Source: Acetomicrobium sp. S15 = DSM 107314
GTDB lineage: Bacteria; Synergistota; Synergistia; Synergistales; Thermosynergistaceae
DNA length: 63,988 nt
Assembly: GCF_016125955.1 (NCBI RefSeq)
Contig: NZ_JADEVE010000221.1
Location: 1 to 63,988 of the forward strand
Reading direction: 5' to 3'
Shown here piece by piece: positions 8,040 to 16,176 of this stretch. The position numbers and the translations under genes are program-made. The stretch's first letter is position 1. Each line of letters begins with the position of its first letter. The notes beneath the pieces are model-generated. The model was given only the letters and a program-made list of their open reading frames with translations. It did no database searches and was not told where the DNA came from.

Positions 8040-9037
8040 CTCGCCTTCTCCCGTATGAGGCCGTAAGGTCTGAAATTGAGGATTAAAAGCAACACTAAAC
8101 CCATCAGCAGATATTGAAGCCAAACCGGGTCGAAGGGTAGGAAGGAAAGGGCATATTTGTAGGAGACAATCAGTTTTTGCAGCGTTATAAAGGCAAAGGT
8201 GCCGAGGAGCACCCCTAAGTTGCTCCCACTCCCGCCGAAGACCACCATTACCCAAGGGAGAAAGGTCCAATCGAACCGGCCCAGGGCGCTCGGGGCTACG
8301 CCCGATGTATAGAAGGCATACATTGCCCCGGCTAAACTGCATATGATGCCACCGGCTACGAGGACGTTCAGCCTGATCTTCGTCACGTCCTTGCCGAGCG
8401 ATGCCCCGGCATCCGGATTATCCCTCACCGCCCGGAGCACCCTTCCCATGGGCGACCTTTCTATGGCGCTCAAGTAGACCCATACAACTAAGGCCATGGC
8501 GCAGTTGGCGAGTGACGCTACGGCGAACCGGTGGTCCAAAGACCACGCCCATACATCGGGAACCTGTACCCCCAAGGGGCCACCTACCAATGGCTCGTAA
8601 TTCCCGCCTATGATTGCCAATACCTCTCCTAAGGCCAATAGCGATATAGCTAGGTAGTCTCCTCCGAGCCTCACGGCCGGGTAGCCGGACAAAAGCCCTA
8701 AGAGGGCACCGATCGCCGCGGCAACGAGGAGGGTTGCAATTAAGATGCCCATGGCCATCGATGGGTTCTGTTGCAAAGACTGGTTTATTTGGGAGTTTAT
8801 TATCACGTTATTCCATATCATGTCTTTGGCGAGGCTCGAATCCACACGAAAGAGTCGCATTCCCATCCTTACGGGGAGCCATCCCGCAACATACGCCCCT
8901 CCCGTGAACGAGAGCACCAATCCGAAATTTGCTATGCCCGTGTAGCCGAGCTGCAGGCGCAGGCTCAGATTTAACGTCAGGTATATGCCGAAGATGGCAA
9001 GCAAGTCCACCAGGAACAATAGCCACTGTTCGCTCAT
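8006..9037 (-). CDS. livM: Branched-chain-type amino-acid ABC transporter permease (LivM-like)
   Basis: Membrane-spanning subunit of a HAAT-family amino-acid importer. The 343-aa sequence has many hydrophobic segments and the LivM-type stretches YPAVRLGGDYLAIS, AVRDNPDAGASLG and PWVMVVFGGSGSNLG. It is the last gene of the - strand operon starting near 18.2 kb, six bases after livH. Its stop lies 34 bases inside the end of aroD, so the two operons collide tail to tail with no room for a separate terminator. Confidence 0.9.
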   Translation of the reverse strand: MSEQWLLFLVDLLAIFGIYLTLNLSLRLQLGYTGIANFGLVLSFTGGAYVAGWLPVRMGMRLFRVDSSLAKDMIWNNVIINSQINQSLQQNPSMAMGILIATLLVAAAIGALLGLLSGYPAVRLGGDYLAISLLALGEVLAIIGGNYEPLVGGPLGVQVPDVWAWSLDHRFAVASLANCAMALVVWVYLSAIERSPMGRVLRAVRDNPDAGASLGKDVTKIRLNVLVAGGIICSLAGAMYAFYTSGVAPSALGRFDWTFLPWVMVVFGGSGSNLGVLLGTFAFITLQKLIVSYKYALSFLPFDPVWLQYLLMGLVLLLILNFRPYGLIREKASYSTKPNNMSM

Positions 9038-9043
9038 TTGCCT

Positions 9044-9940
9044 TTATCCCCTTTTCATGCTGAATCCGCTCAAGCCCTGGGGCAAAAATTGAAGGGTCAG
9101 CACCAATACGATCATTGGGATCAGATCCTTATAAGGTATAACTTGCGGCCCGATCCATGAGGATAACAGGTCTATTCCATAGATTTGGGTGAACCCCAGG
9201 ACTACGCCAGCCAGCAGCGGGCCGTACATCTTACCTGTACCGCCGAATATGCTTACGGCAAACATCGTAGCTATCATGGTCGTGCCTATGCTGGGGTTGC
9301 ACTGGAAGCGCAGCGGCAGGAGGCATCCGGCGAGGCCCGTGGCTCCCCCCGCCAGACACCAAGAGAGGAGCGACAGGCCCCTGGCATTTGCCCCCATCAC
9401 CGTCGCCAAGACGGGTTGGTCCACCATCGCCCTCAGCGCTAGTCCGGTCCTGGTGTATTGCAGAAAGATGTAATAACTACCGGTGACGAAGGCCAACGCA
9501 GCCCAGGAAACCCAGAGGACCCCTGGTTGCCCCCACAGGTAGAAATCCAAACGCGTGAGCAAAAAGCTCTTGGCTGATATATGGAAGACGTTTTGTAGGT
9601 AGTCGCCATAGATGTTGATTGCGGCCGTGAGGACGAGGCTTATGGCTATCGTGACCACCAATAGCAGTATTGTGGAGGCGCCCTTTGCCCTTATCGGCTC
9701 GACGCCGACAAAGAAGACGAGGCCGCTTAAAGCCGCGCAGACGAGGAACGCTATAGGGAGAGTCAGATATGGATTCCACGCCAAGGTGGCCGTGAGCGTG
9801 AGGGTCACGTAAGATCCCACGGTTACCACTTCACCATGAGCCACATTCCACACGCCCGTGGTCCTTCGTATGAGGGTGAGCCCAAATCCCATGAGGCCGA
9901 GCAACGCAGAGTAGGTCAAAGCGTCAACCAGTAAAGCCAA
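9044..9940 (-). CDS. livH: Branched-chain-type amino-acid ABC transporter permease (LivH-like)
   Basis: Second membrane subunit of the importer, 298 aa and highly hydrophobic. LivH-family features include GLMGFGLTLIRRTTGVWNVAHGE near the N terminus (residues about 15-38) and the later TMIATMFAVSIFGGTGKMYGP. It pairs with livM to form the channel. The substrate cannot be read from the sequence, but the operon context points to an amino or imino acid oxidised by the upstream flavoenzymes. Confidence 0.9.
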   Translation of the reverse strand: MALLVDALTYSALLGLMGFGLTLIRRTTGVWNVAHGEVVTVGSYVTLTLTATLAWNPYLTLPIAFLVCAALSGLVFFVGVEPIRAKGASTILLLVVTIAISLVLTAAINIYGDYLQNVFHISAKSFLLTRLDFYLWGQPGVLWVSWAALAFVTGSYYIFLQYTRTGLALRAMVDQPVLATVMGANARGLSLLSWCLAGGATGLAGCLLPLRFQCNPSIGTTMIATMFAVSIFGGTGKMYGPLLAGVVLGFTQIYGIDLLSSWIGPQVIPYKDLIPMIVLVLTLQFLPQGLSGFSMKRG

Positions 9941-9959
9941 TATTTACCCCCCTTCCCCT

Positions 9960-10676
9960 TCACGACAACCCCAGGTAGGTCTTCATGATGTCGGAGCGGG
10001 ACATGAGATCCTCCGGCTTCCCGGAGAGCATCACCCTTCCGCTGACCAATAAAGAACAGCGATCCACCACATTCAATATTTTCTTCAAGTTTTGCTCGAC
10101 TATAAGCATGCTCAGATGCCCTTCATCCTTCAATTTCCCGATCAGCTCGGCGATCTCTCCGGCGGCGACCGGTGAGAGGCCGGTGGTGGGCTCGTCCATG
10201 AGCAGGAGCTTCGGTTTGCTCATGAGGGCCGAGGCCAGTGCGACCATTTGCCTCTCGCCTCCGCTCAGTGTGCCTGCTGTTCTGCGAAAGAATGCCTTTA
10301 CCGGCTTCACCAGGGACAACACCTCTTCAATTTGTCCCTTGACTTCCCTCGCGGGCAGGGCAAGTCCTCCCATCTTCAGGTTTTCTACTACCGACATACT
10401 GGGGAAAACGTTGCCCTCTTGTCTCAAGTACGCGATCCCATTCCTTGCCACCCTGTAAGGTCTCTCATGGCCGATCTCCTTGCCGTTGAAGGTGATGCTG
10501 CCCGAAGATATGTCGGCCAGGCGAAAGATGGCGTTTAAGAGCGTGGTCTTGCCGCTGCCGTTCGGCCCAGCTATAGCTACAGCCTCACCTTCACCACATT
10601 CGAGGCTCACGTCATAGAGGACGTGGATGGCGCCATACCCGGCGTTCAACCCGTCGAGGCGCAAGAGATGGTTCAT
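9960..10676 (-). CDS. livF: Amino-acid ABC transporter ATP-binding protein (LivF-like)
   Basis: Cytoplasmic ATPase of the Liv-type importer, 238 aa, the usual LivF size. Walker A is GPNGSGKTT, the signature is TLSGGERQMVA, and Walker B is LLLMDEP, followed by the switch histidine region reading VEQN as in LivF proteins. Its start overlaps the end of livG by ATGA. Confidence 0.92.
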   Translation of the reverse strand: MNHLLRLDGLNAGYGAIHVLYDVSLECGEGEAVAIAGPNGSGKTTLLNAIFRLADISSGSITFNGKEIGHERPYRVARNGIAYLRQEGNVFPSMSVVENLKMGGLALPAREVKGQIEEVLSLVKPVKAFFRRTAGTLSGGERQMVALASALMSKPKLLLMDEPTTGLSPVAAGEIAELIGKLKDEGHLSMLIVEQNLKKILNVVDRCSLLVSGRVMLSGKPEDLMSRSDIMKTYLGLS

Positions 10677-11434
10677 TCTCCGAGATACACCTCCTTCACC
10701 CGACTGTCGCCCAAGACCCGATCTACGCTACCTTCCGATATGAGCGCGCCCTGGTGCATCACATAAACGTAGTCGGCGTATCTGAGGGCTATGTCGAGCC
10801 TGTGCTCAATCACTAAGAAGGTGAGGCCGCGCTCATCCCGCAGGTGAACGAGGAGGGAGAAGACCTCGTCGGCCATCACTGGATCCACTCCGCAGATGGG
10901 TTCATCCAGGATTACGAGCTTGGCGTTGGCCATGAGGGCCCTCCCTAATTCTGTGAGTTTTATGTGGCCTGTGGAGAGCGAGGTCACTATCACATCCCAA
11001 TAGGGGAGAAGCCCCAAAGCCTTGGCCACGCCGAAGGCGCGACACATGCCTTCCTCTTCCCTGGTTTTCCACCGTCCTTTGAATGCACACCAGATGAGCG
11101 ACTCTCCGGGGCCTGTATCGCAGGCCACAAGCAGGTTGCCGAGGACGCTCAAGCTGCTGAAGGGGGCAGGGAGTTGAAACGACCGCACCATCCCCTCCCT
11201 GCATATGCGGTGCATGGGCCAGCCGGTGATGTCTCTGTTCTCAAAGTAGATCTGGCCGCCGTCCGGCCGCAGAAAGCCGGTGATGACGTTCACCAGGGTG
11301 GTCTTGCCGCTGCCGTTCGGCCCTATGAGCAGGGTGATCTTTTCTCTCGCTATAGAAAGGCTCACCCCGTTTACGGCTTTGAGCCCGCCGAAGCTCTTGC
11401 TCACGTCGCGGATGCGCAATATCCCTTCGGGCAT
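10673..11434 (-). CDS. livG: Amino-acid ABC transporter ATP-binding protein (LivG-like)
   Basis: Second ATPase of the importer, 253 aa. It has Walker A GPNGSGKTT, the LivG-type ENRDITGWP region, Walker B LVILDEP and the switch region VIEHRLD. The signature reads LSTGHIKLTELGRAL instead of the common LSYGQQRRLEIARAL, which is unusual but keeps the glycine. It follows livK after a 16-bp hairpin and has its own ribosome site GGAGG. Confidence 0.9.
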   Translation of the reverse strand: MPEGILRIRDVSKSFGGLKAVNGVSLSIAREKITLLIGPNGSGKTTLVNVITGFLRPDGGQIYFENRDITGWPMHRICREGMVRSFQLPAPFSSLSVLGNLLVACDTGPGESLIWCAFKGRWKTREEEGMCRAFGVAKALGLLPYWDVIVTSLSTGHIKLTELGRALMANAKLVILDEPICGVDPVMADEVFSLLVHLRDERGLTFLVIEHRLDIALRYADYVYVMHQGALISEGSVDRVLGDSRVKEVYLGE

Positions 11435-11464
11435 CTACATTCCTCCGTGTGCATATTTAAGGAG

Positions 11465-11501
11465 GTATAACCCTGCGCTGCAATCCAGCGCAGGGTTATA
11501 C
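11465..11501 (-). promoter_or_regulatory. Perfect 16-bp hairpin between livK and livG
   Basis: A 16-base arm (11465-11480) is perfectly complementary to 11486-11501 around a 5-base loop. On the - strand it falls a few bases after the livK stop and before livG. It has no following U-run, so it is better read as an mRNA stabiliser or partial terminator that keeps binding-protein mRNA in excess over the membrane subunits than as a full terminator. Confidence 0.7.
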
Positions 11502-11507
11502 GGCTGC

Positions 11508-12734
11508 CTATTTTGAGGATGCTTCAGAGAGGCTCCCTGTGGCTGCGTCATACTCGAAGAGCTTGACCCAAGAGGGCTTGCCTTCGATATCTTTTACTGC
11601 GAAGAAGTCGACGTTGAGCGCCTTCCTGTCGCCGAGCTCGTCGAGCTCGGTCCAGCCGCTGACGCCGTAGTAGTTGTAGGCCACGTGGGGGAGTGCGGCC
11701 TTCACTGCCTCACCGTCGCCGGATTGAGCGCACAGTGCGGAGAGGGCGGCAAGCCAAGCGCAGTCGTACGCCACTAGGCTGTAGATGTCGAGCGTCTCGC
11801 CTATCCGCTCCTGTGCGTACTTCAGGAGATCCTCTTTCTTCGCGGATGCGGGGGCCGAATACATGGGGGAAATTATTGAGACCTTCGACGCCACCTCTCC
11901 AGCGTCGCGCAGTATAACGCTGCTGTGGGCCACGGCGTCGCCGCCCGTCCATGTGAGCGAAAGGAGCGGGCTCTTTCTCGCTTGTGCTTGGCTCAAAACC
12001 TGGGCCAGGTCTTCCCACGTGAGCGTCACGACCGCGACTTTCTGGGTTCCGACTTCCTTCACCGCGGGCTCTACAGCCCTTTCGAGCGCCGAAAGCTCGC
12101 CGGAGAACTCCCTCGTCCCTCCTGCAAACTCCACGCGTTCCAAAATCTTCCCACCGCGCGCCTGGAACTCCTCGACGAAGCGGTTCGCTATTGATATATC
12201 ACAGGGATCCTTCCTCACCAGAAGGGCCACATGCGTAAAGCCCAGATGCTCGATTAGTTCTGCGAGGGCCACCCCCTCCATGTCGTCGTGCGGTATGGGC
12301 CTGAAGACGTAATCGTTAGGAACGCCGAGCTCGGCCACGGTGGAGAAGGAGGAGACCACGGCAATCTTGTTAGCATTGGCGTAGCCCATGATCAAACGCG
12401 TGTCGGCGCTGTCTAAGAGCCCCACTACGACCTTCACCCCTTGTGCGGCCATGGCTTTGAGCTTCTCTAACGTCACGTTGGCCTTGGTCTCCGTGTCCTC
12501 GTAGAGAAATTTGAAGGTGATCGGCAAATTCGCCTCAGAGATAAACTTCGCTATGTCCGCCTCAGCCTTCTCCAGGGCCACCCTGCCCCTCGTTCCGTAA
12601 CTGGCGAAGTCTCCTGTGAGTGGCACGAACGCCCCTATCGAAACGATCTGTTTTTCGGCCGACCACGCTGGAGCGCACAGCGACGCGATCAAGAATACCG
12701 ACAGCAGGATACACCAACGGAACTTGCTACTCAT
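11508..12734 (-). CDS. livK: Amino-acid ABC transporter substrate-binding protein (LivK-like)
   Basis: Extracytoplasmic receptor of the importer, 408 aa. Residues 1-26 are a signal peptide (basic start, hydrophobic core, PAWSA before EKQ) without a clear lipobox, so a soluble periplasmic form is likely. The mature part begins IVSIGAFVPLTGDFASYGTRG, the start of type I periplasmic-binding (Peripla_BP_6) proteins. It sits in the catabolic operon between the cyclodeaminase-family gene and the ATPases. Confidence 0.9.
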   Translation of the reverse strand: MSSKFRWCILLSVFLIASLCAPAWSAEKQIVSIGAFVPLTGDFASYGTRGRVALEKAEADIAKFISEANLPITFKFLYEDTETKANVTLEKLKAMAAQGVKVVVGLLDSADTRLIMGYANANKIAVVSSFSTVAELGVPNDYVFRPIPHDDMEGVALAELIEHLGFTHVALLVRKDPCDISIANRFVEEFQARGGKILERVEFAGGTREFSGELSALERAVEPAVKEVGTQKVAVVTLTWEDLAQVLSQAQARKSPLLSLTWTGGDAVAHSSVILRDAGEVASKVSIISPMYSAPASAKKEDLLKYAQERIGETLDIYSLVAYDCAWLAALSALCAQSGDGEAVKAALPHVAYNYYGVSGWTELDELGDRKALNVDFFAVKDIEGKPSWVKLFEYDAATGSLSEASSK

Positions 12735-12760
12735 CCCTCATCACCCCTTTATGTACCTTT

Positions 12761-13750
12761 TTACAGGGAGACCTCTAAGCCCACCTTCGCTTCGAGAGCC
12801 CTCTTGTAGATCTCCCTGGCAGTGACTACGTCCTGGACTCCTATCCCCACCGTCTTGAAGACTGTTATTTCTTCATCATTGCTGCGCCCCCTTGTGTGTG
12901 CGGCCACCAGCTCTCCTATCTCTCCTGAGATGATAGAGGCGTCAAAAAACCCTTCTTTAATGGGTATGATGAAGTCGCCCGCCTCCGATAACACCGCTTC
13001 CCGCGAATCCACGAACACCCTGTCGGCCCTCTTGAGGAGGTCTGGGGGGAGCTCTTGCATTTGAGGCGTATATGAACCTATGCCGTTGACATGAGCGCCG
13101 TCCTTGACTTTGGCTCCGGGGAAGACTGGCGCCTTGGAAGTGGTGACCGTGGTTATCACATCGGCGCCATCTACGGCCTCTTCGGGCGCCCTTGCAAGCG
13201 CAATTCTCACGCCCCTTTTGCCCCATTTCTCTCCCGCGCTTCGGACAAGGCTTTGAGCTCTGGTAACGTCAACATCGAAGACCCTTATCTCCTTCAGCCC
13301 TCTGACGGTCAACATGGCCTCAAGTTGGTAGAGGGCCTGTCCTCCAGCTCCGATTATGGCGCCCACCGCTGCATCTTTGCGAGATAGGAGGTCTGTGGCT
13401 GCTCCTGCAGCTGCCCCGGTGCGAAGCTGCGTGAGGTACGTACCGTCCATGATCGCGCATACTTCTCCGGTCTGTGGCTCCAAGAGCACCATTGTAGCTG
13501 GGACCGCCGGGCGCCCGACCTTCACGTTGTTGGGAAATACGGATACGATTTTAACTCCCAGGGACTCCGTCTCCTCGACGTAGGCGGGCATAAAGAGCGC
13601 TCCTCCAGCGTATTTCGGCACGCCGATGTTGGTCCTCAAGGGCACAGCCGCCTTCCCTTCGGAGAAGAGCTTGAAGGCGAGTTTTACGGCCTCTATGGCC
13701 TCCTTCATGGAATAGACCCTTTGCATCTCTTCTTTCTTGAGCAGAAGCAC
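12761..13750 (-). CDS. Ornithine cyclodeaminase / mu-crystallin family protein
   Basis: NAD(P)-dependent enzyme of 329 aa. Residues about 45-110 carry the family core, including VSVFPNN and MDGTYLTQLRTGAAAG, followed by a Rossmann motif in GAIIGAGGQALYQLEAM. The family includes ornithine cyclodeaminase, alanine dehydrogenase and pyrroline-2-carboxylate (ketimine) reductases such as LhpI. Next to two DAO-type oxidases and an amino-acid importer, a ketimine reductase or a cyclodeaminase supplying proline both make sense; the sequence alone does not decide. The start is GTG 13750, after AAGGAGG. Confidence 0.82.
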   Translation of the reverse strand: MLLLKKEEMQRVYSMKEAIEAVKLAFKLFSEGKAAVPLRTNIGVPKYAGGALFMPAYVEETESLGVKIVSVFPNNVKVGRPAVPATMVLLEPQTGEVCAIMDGTYLTQLRTGAAAGAATDLLSRKDAAVGAIIGAGGQALYQLEAMLTVRGLKEIRVFDVDVTRAQSLVRSAGEKWGKRGVRIALARAPEEAVDGADVITTVTTSKAPVFPGAKVKDGAHVNGIGSYTPQMQELPPDLLKRADRVFVDSREAVLSEAGDFIIPIKEGFFDASIISGEIGELVAAHTRGRSNDEEITVFKTVGIGVQDVVTAREIYKRALEAKVGLEVSL

Positions 13751-13772
13751 TCGGCATACCTCCTTGCTCTTA

Positions 13773-14909
13773 TTAAATACAGGCCGGCTCGAAAAAGAGA
13801 TCGCCCTCCTCGAAGCGGCTGTAGCGAAAGGGAGATACGTCTATGAACGGTTCTTCGCCACAGACGATTTCAGCCATGATTCGCCCTATGGATGGGGCAA
13901 ATTGCAGGCCATGGCCGCTCCATCCGCAGTCCAAGAAGAAGCCCTCCACAGGGGTAGCTCCCACTACGGCTTGCGAGTCAGGCGTTACGTCATAAGTGCC
14001 CGCCCACTGCCGCACAACCCTGACACCCGCCAGGGAAGGCATCTTCGAGAGCACTCTCTTAGTCGCTTCGTGCAGGAATTCCCAAGAGCTTTCGTCGCTG
14101 ATCTCCTTTATGTCTAAAGGGTTTCCCCACCCTAATATGAACGTCCCATTTGGGCACTGTTTCCAATAACTGCCGTCGTCCATGCACAGCACGAAGGGGT
14201 GCCTTATGCGCTCAACAGGCTCGGTTACCAAGAGTTGATGCCTTTCAGGCGTTATCGGAACGTAGAGCCCCACCCATGAGGCTATATGTGCGCTCCACGG
14301 CCCCGCTGCGCAGATTACGGCTTCAGCGTGGCAATCGCCAATGGCGGTTTGCACCCCCCTCACTCTGTCCTTCCAGCGCAGGAGTCCTGCAACCGGTGTC
14401 TCGGCATAGATTTCGGCGCCGAGACGCTTTGCGGCGTGGGCGTAGGCGAAGGTAAGCGTGTGAGGATTTATGTGCCCGTCCTTAGGGCACCAGCTCGCCC
14501 CCAACATGCCACGTACGTCGAGAGCGGGGGCCACCTCCTTTATTTCTTCGGGCGATAGGATGGACGACGGGATGCCCAAAGAATTTTGCAGCGACACATT
14601 TTTTTCGAGCTGTTGGAGCTGCGCCTCGCTATACGTGATCCAAAGATACCCCGATTGTTCAAATTCGAGTGGAAAGGGAGGGTCTAATTCCTCTTTCAGG
14701 GAGGCCAGATGCTCGAGGTTGTATATGGCCAAACGGCAGTTCACCTCCGTGCCGAACTGGTGCCTGGCTCCGGCCGCACTCCTGCCGCTCGCCCCGGAGG
14801 ATAGATAACTCCTCTCGAAGAGGGCGCAGCGCACGCCCTTTTTGGCCAAGTGATAGGCTATGGAACAGCCGTGAACACCTCCGCCTATTATCGCCACATC
14901 GACAACCAT
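13773..14909 (-). CDS. FAD-dependent oxidoreductase, DAO/SoxB family (first of two)
   Basis: A 378-aa flavoprotein of the D-amino-acid oxidase superfamily, related to sarcosine oxidase beta, proline dehydrogenase beta and the LhpB type. The FAD motif VAIIGGGVHGCSIAYHLAKK is at the N terminus and the C terminus has DCGWSGHGLQFAPSIG, a FAD-contacting DAO motif. I prefer ATG 14909, preceded by AAGGAAGG, over ATG 14933, which has no ribosome site. It is probably a catalytic subunit oxidising an amine or imino acid and passing electrons to the Fe-S flavoprotein encoded at 16173-18248. Confidence 0.85.
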   Translation of the reverse strand: MVVDVAIIGGGVHGCSIAYHLAKKGVRCALFERSYLSSGASGRSAAGARHQFGTEVNCRLAIYNLEHLASLKEELDPPFPLEFEQSGYLWITYSEAQLQQLEKNVSLQNSLGIPSSILSPEEIKEVAPALDVRGMLGASWCPKDGHINPHTLTFAYAHAAKRLGAEIYAETPVAGLLRWKDRVRGVQTAIGDCHAEAVICAAGPWSAHIASWVGLYVPITPERHQLLVTEPVERIRHPFVLCMDDGSYWKQCPNGTFILGWGNPLDIKEISDESSWEFLHEATKRVLSKMPSLAGVRVVRQWAGTYDVTPDSQAVVGATPVEGFFLDCGWSGHGLQFAPSIGRIMAEIVCGEEPFIDVSPFRYSRFEEGDLFFEPACI

Positions 14910-15015
14910 GCCTAAAGTTCCTTCCTTAAACATTTATTTTGGGATTATTTTAGTAAGACAGATGGCAATGTCAAGCTCACCGAGCGCCTGCGATTTGCTC
15001 CTTTGTGTAGAATGC

Positions 15016-16176
15016 CTACCGGAGCGCCTCCTGGCGTGCAAAGGCGCGGTATGGGGAGAGGATCTCCAATGTTTCCCGGTCCTCGGGCGTGAGTCTGTGA
15101 GTCAACATGCGCGATAGGAGTTCTCCGAGGCCTGGCCCGAGCATTACCCCCTGCCCGCACATCCCTATCGCCATGAGATATCCTTCCACTTCCTCGCTCC
15201 AACCCACGAGCGGGGAGCCGTCCGGCGTCATAGGGTAAAGGCCGCGCCACTGCCTTCGCACACGCAGGTTTGAAAGCCTCGGCATGATCCTGATCATTCG
15301 CCTGGCCGCCTGCGGCAGAAAAGCGCTCGTCTCTCGTCTGTCCTCTCCCCAGATGAGGGGATCGGGGGTGAAGTTGAAGGTAAATTGACCGCTGGCGAGC
15401 TGGTGAAAGTAGAGATTGGCTGACCCTGGAACCGGCCGGATGTCAACCACCATCGGGTCAAGGAAGTGAGCCACCGGCTCGCTCACCCCGGCCTCGTGGC
15501 AGTCGGGTCGCACTGGATGTTCAAAGCCGAGCATCGCGCCGACCTCGCGCGCCCACGGGCCTGCGGCGTTGACCACCACGTCGGTGCCGTAATCGCCCTT
15601 ATTCGTGCGCACCGACCGCACCCTGTCGCCGAGCTTTATAAGTTCCACCACGCGCTCGTTCAGGTGGAATTCGGCTCCATGGCGGCGCGCCTCGTCGTAA
15701 AAGGCGCGGTTTAAAAGCAAGGGTGAACAGTGCCCGTCGTCGGGGGAATAGGTTCCGCCGATCAACCCTTGCGGGTTTAAGTCGGGCACGATCTCCAGAA
15801 GCCCTTCTGCGTCATGCCAATCGATGTTGAGTCCATAGCGATGCTGGATTTCGAGGAGGTCTTTCAAGGTCCTCTCCTCGCGATGGGTGTAAGCGACGAA
15901 GAGATAGCCGCCCGGTCGCCACTCCACGTCGTGGCCGTGTGTCTCCCGCCACGTGGAGATGATCTCGATCGAGCGCAGGCAGAGCCTTATCTTTGCCGGG
16001 TCGGAGTGGGTGGCGCGCACGCCGCCGATGGCCGCCTTGTTCGACCCCTGTCCCACACTCGAAAACTTGTCCAAGACGAGCACGCTGAGGCCGGCTTTGG
16101 CCATGGCAAATGCCGCAGGCATCCCTACGCTCCCTGCCCCGATGACGACTACGTCGTAGTGGCTCTTGCGCTTCAT
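15016..16176 (-). CDS. FAD-dependent oxidoreductase, DAO/SoxB family (second of two)
   Basis: A 386-aa relative of the 13773-14909 product, with FAD motif VVIGAGSVGMPAAFAMAKAG and the C-terminal AIGMCGQGVMLGPGLGELL. It overlaps the stop of the large Fe-S flavoprotein gene by ATGA, so the pair is translationally coupled. That makes it the best candidate for the catalytic beta subunit of a multi-subunit dehydrogenase. The two DAO proteins are clearly divergent, so they could serve two substrates or form one heteromer (inference). Confidence 0.86.
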   Translation of the reverse strand: MKRKSHYDVVVIGAGSVGMPAAFAMAKAGLSVLVLDKFSSVGQGSNKAAIGGVRATHSDPAKIRLCLRSIEIISTWRETHGHDVEWRPGGYLFVAYTHREERTLKDLLEIQHRYGLNIDWHDAEGLLEIVPDLNPQGLIGGTYSPDDGHCSPLLLNRAFYDEARRHGAEFHLNERVVELIKLGDRVRSVRTNKGDYGTDVVVNAAGPWAREVGAMLGFEHPVRPDCHEAGVSEPVAHFLDPMVVDIRPVPGSANLYFHQLASGQFTFNFTPDPLIWGEDRRETSAFLPQAARRMIRIMPRLSNLRVRRQWRGLYPMTPDGSPLVGWSEEVEGYLMAIGMCGQGVMLGPGLGELLSRMLTHRLTPEDRETLEILSPYRAFARQEALR

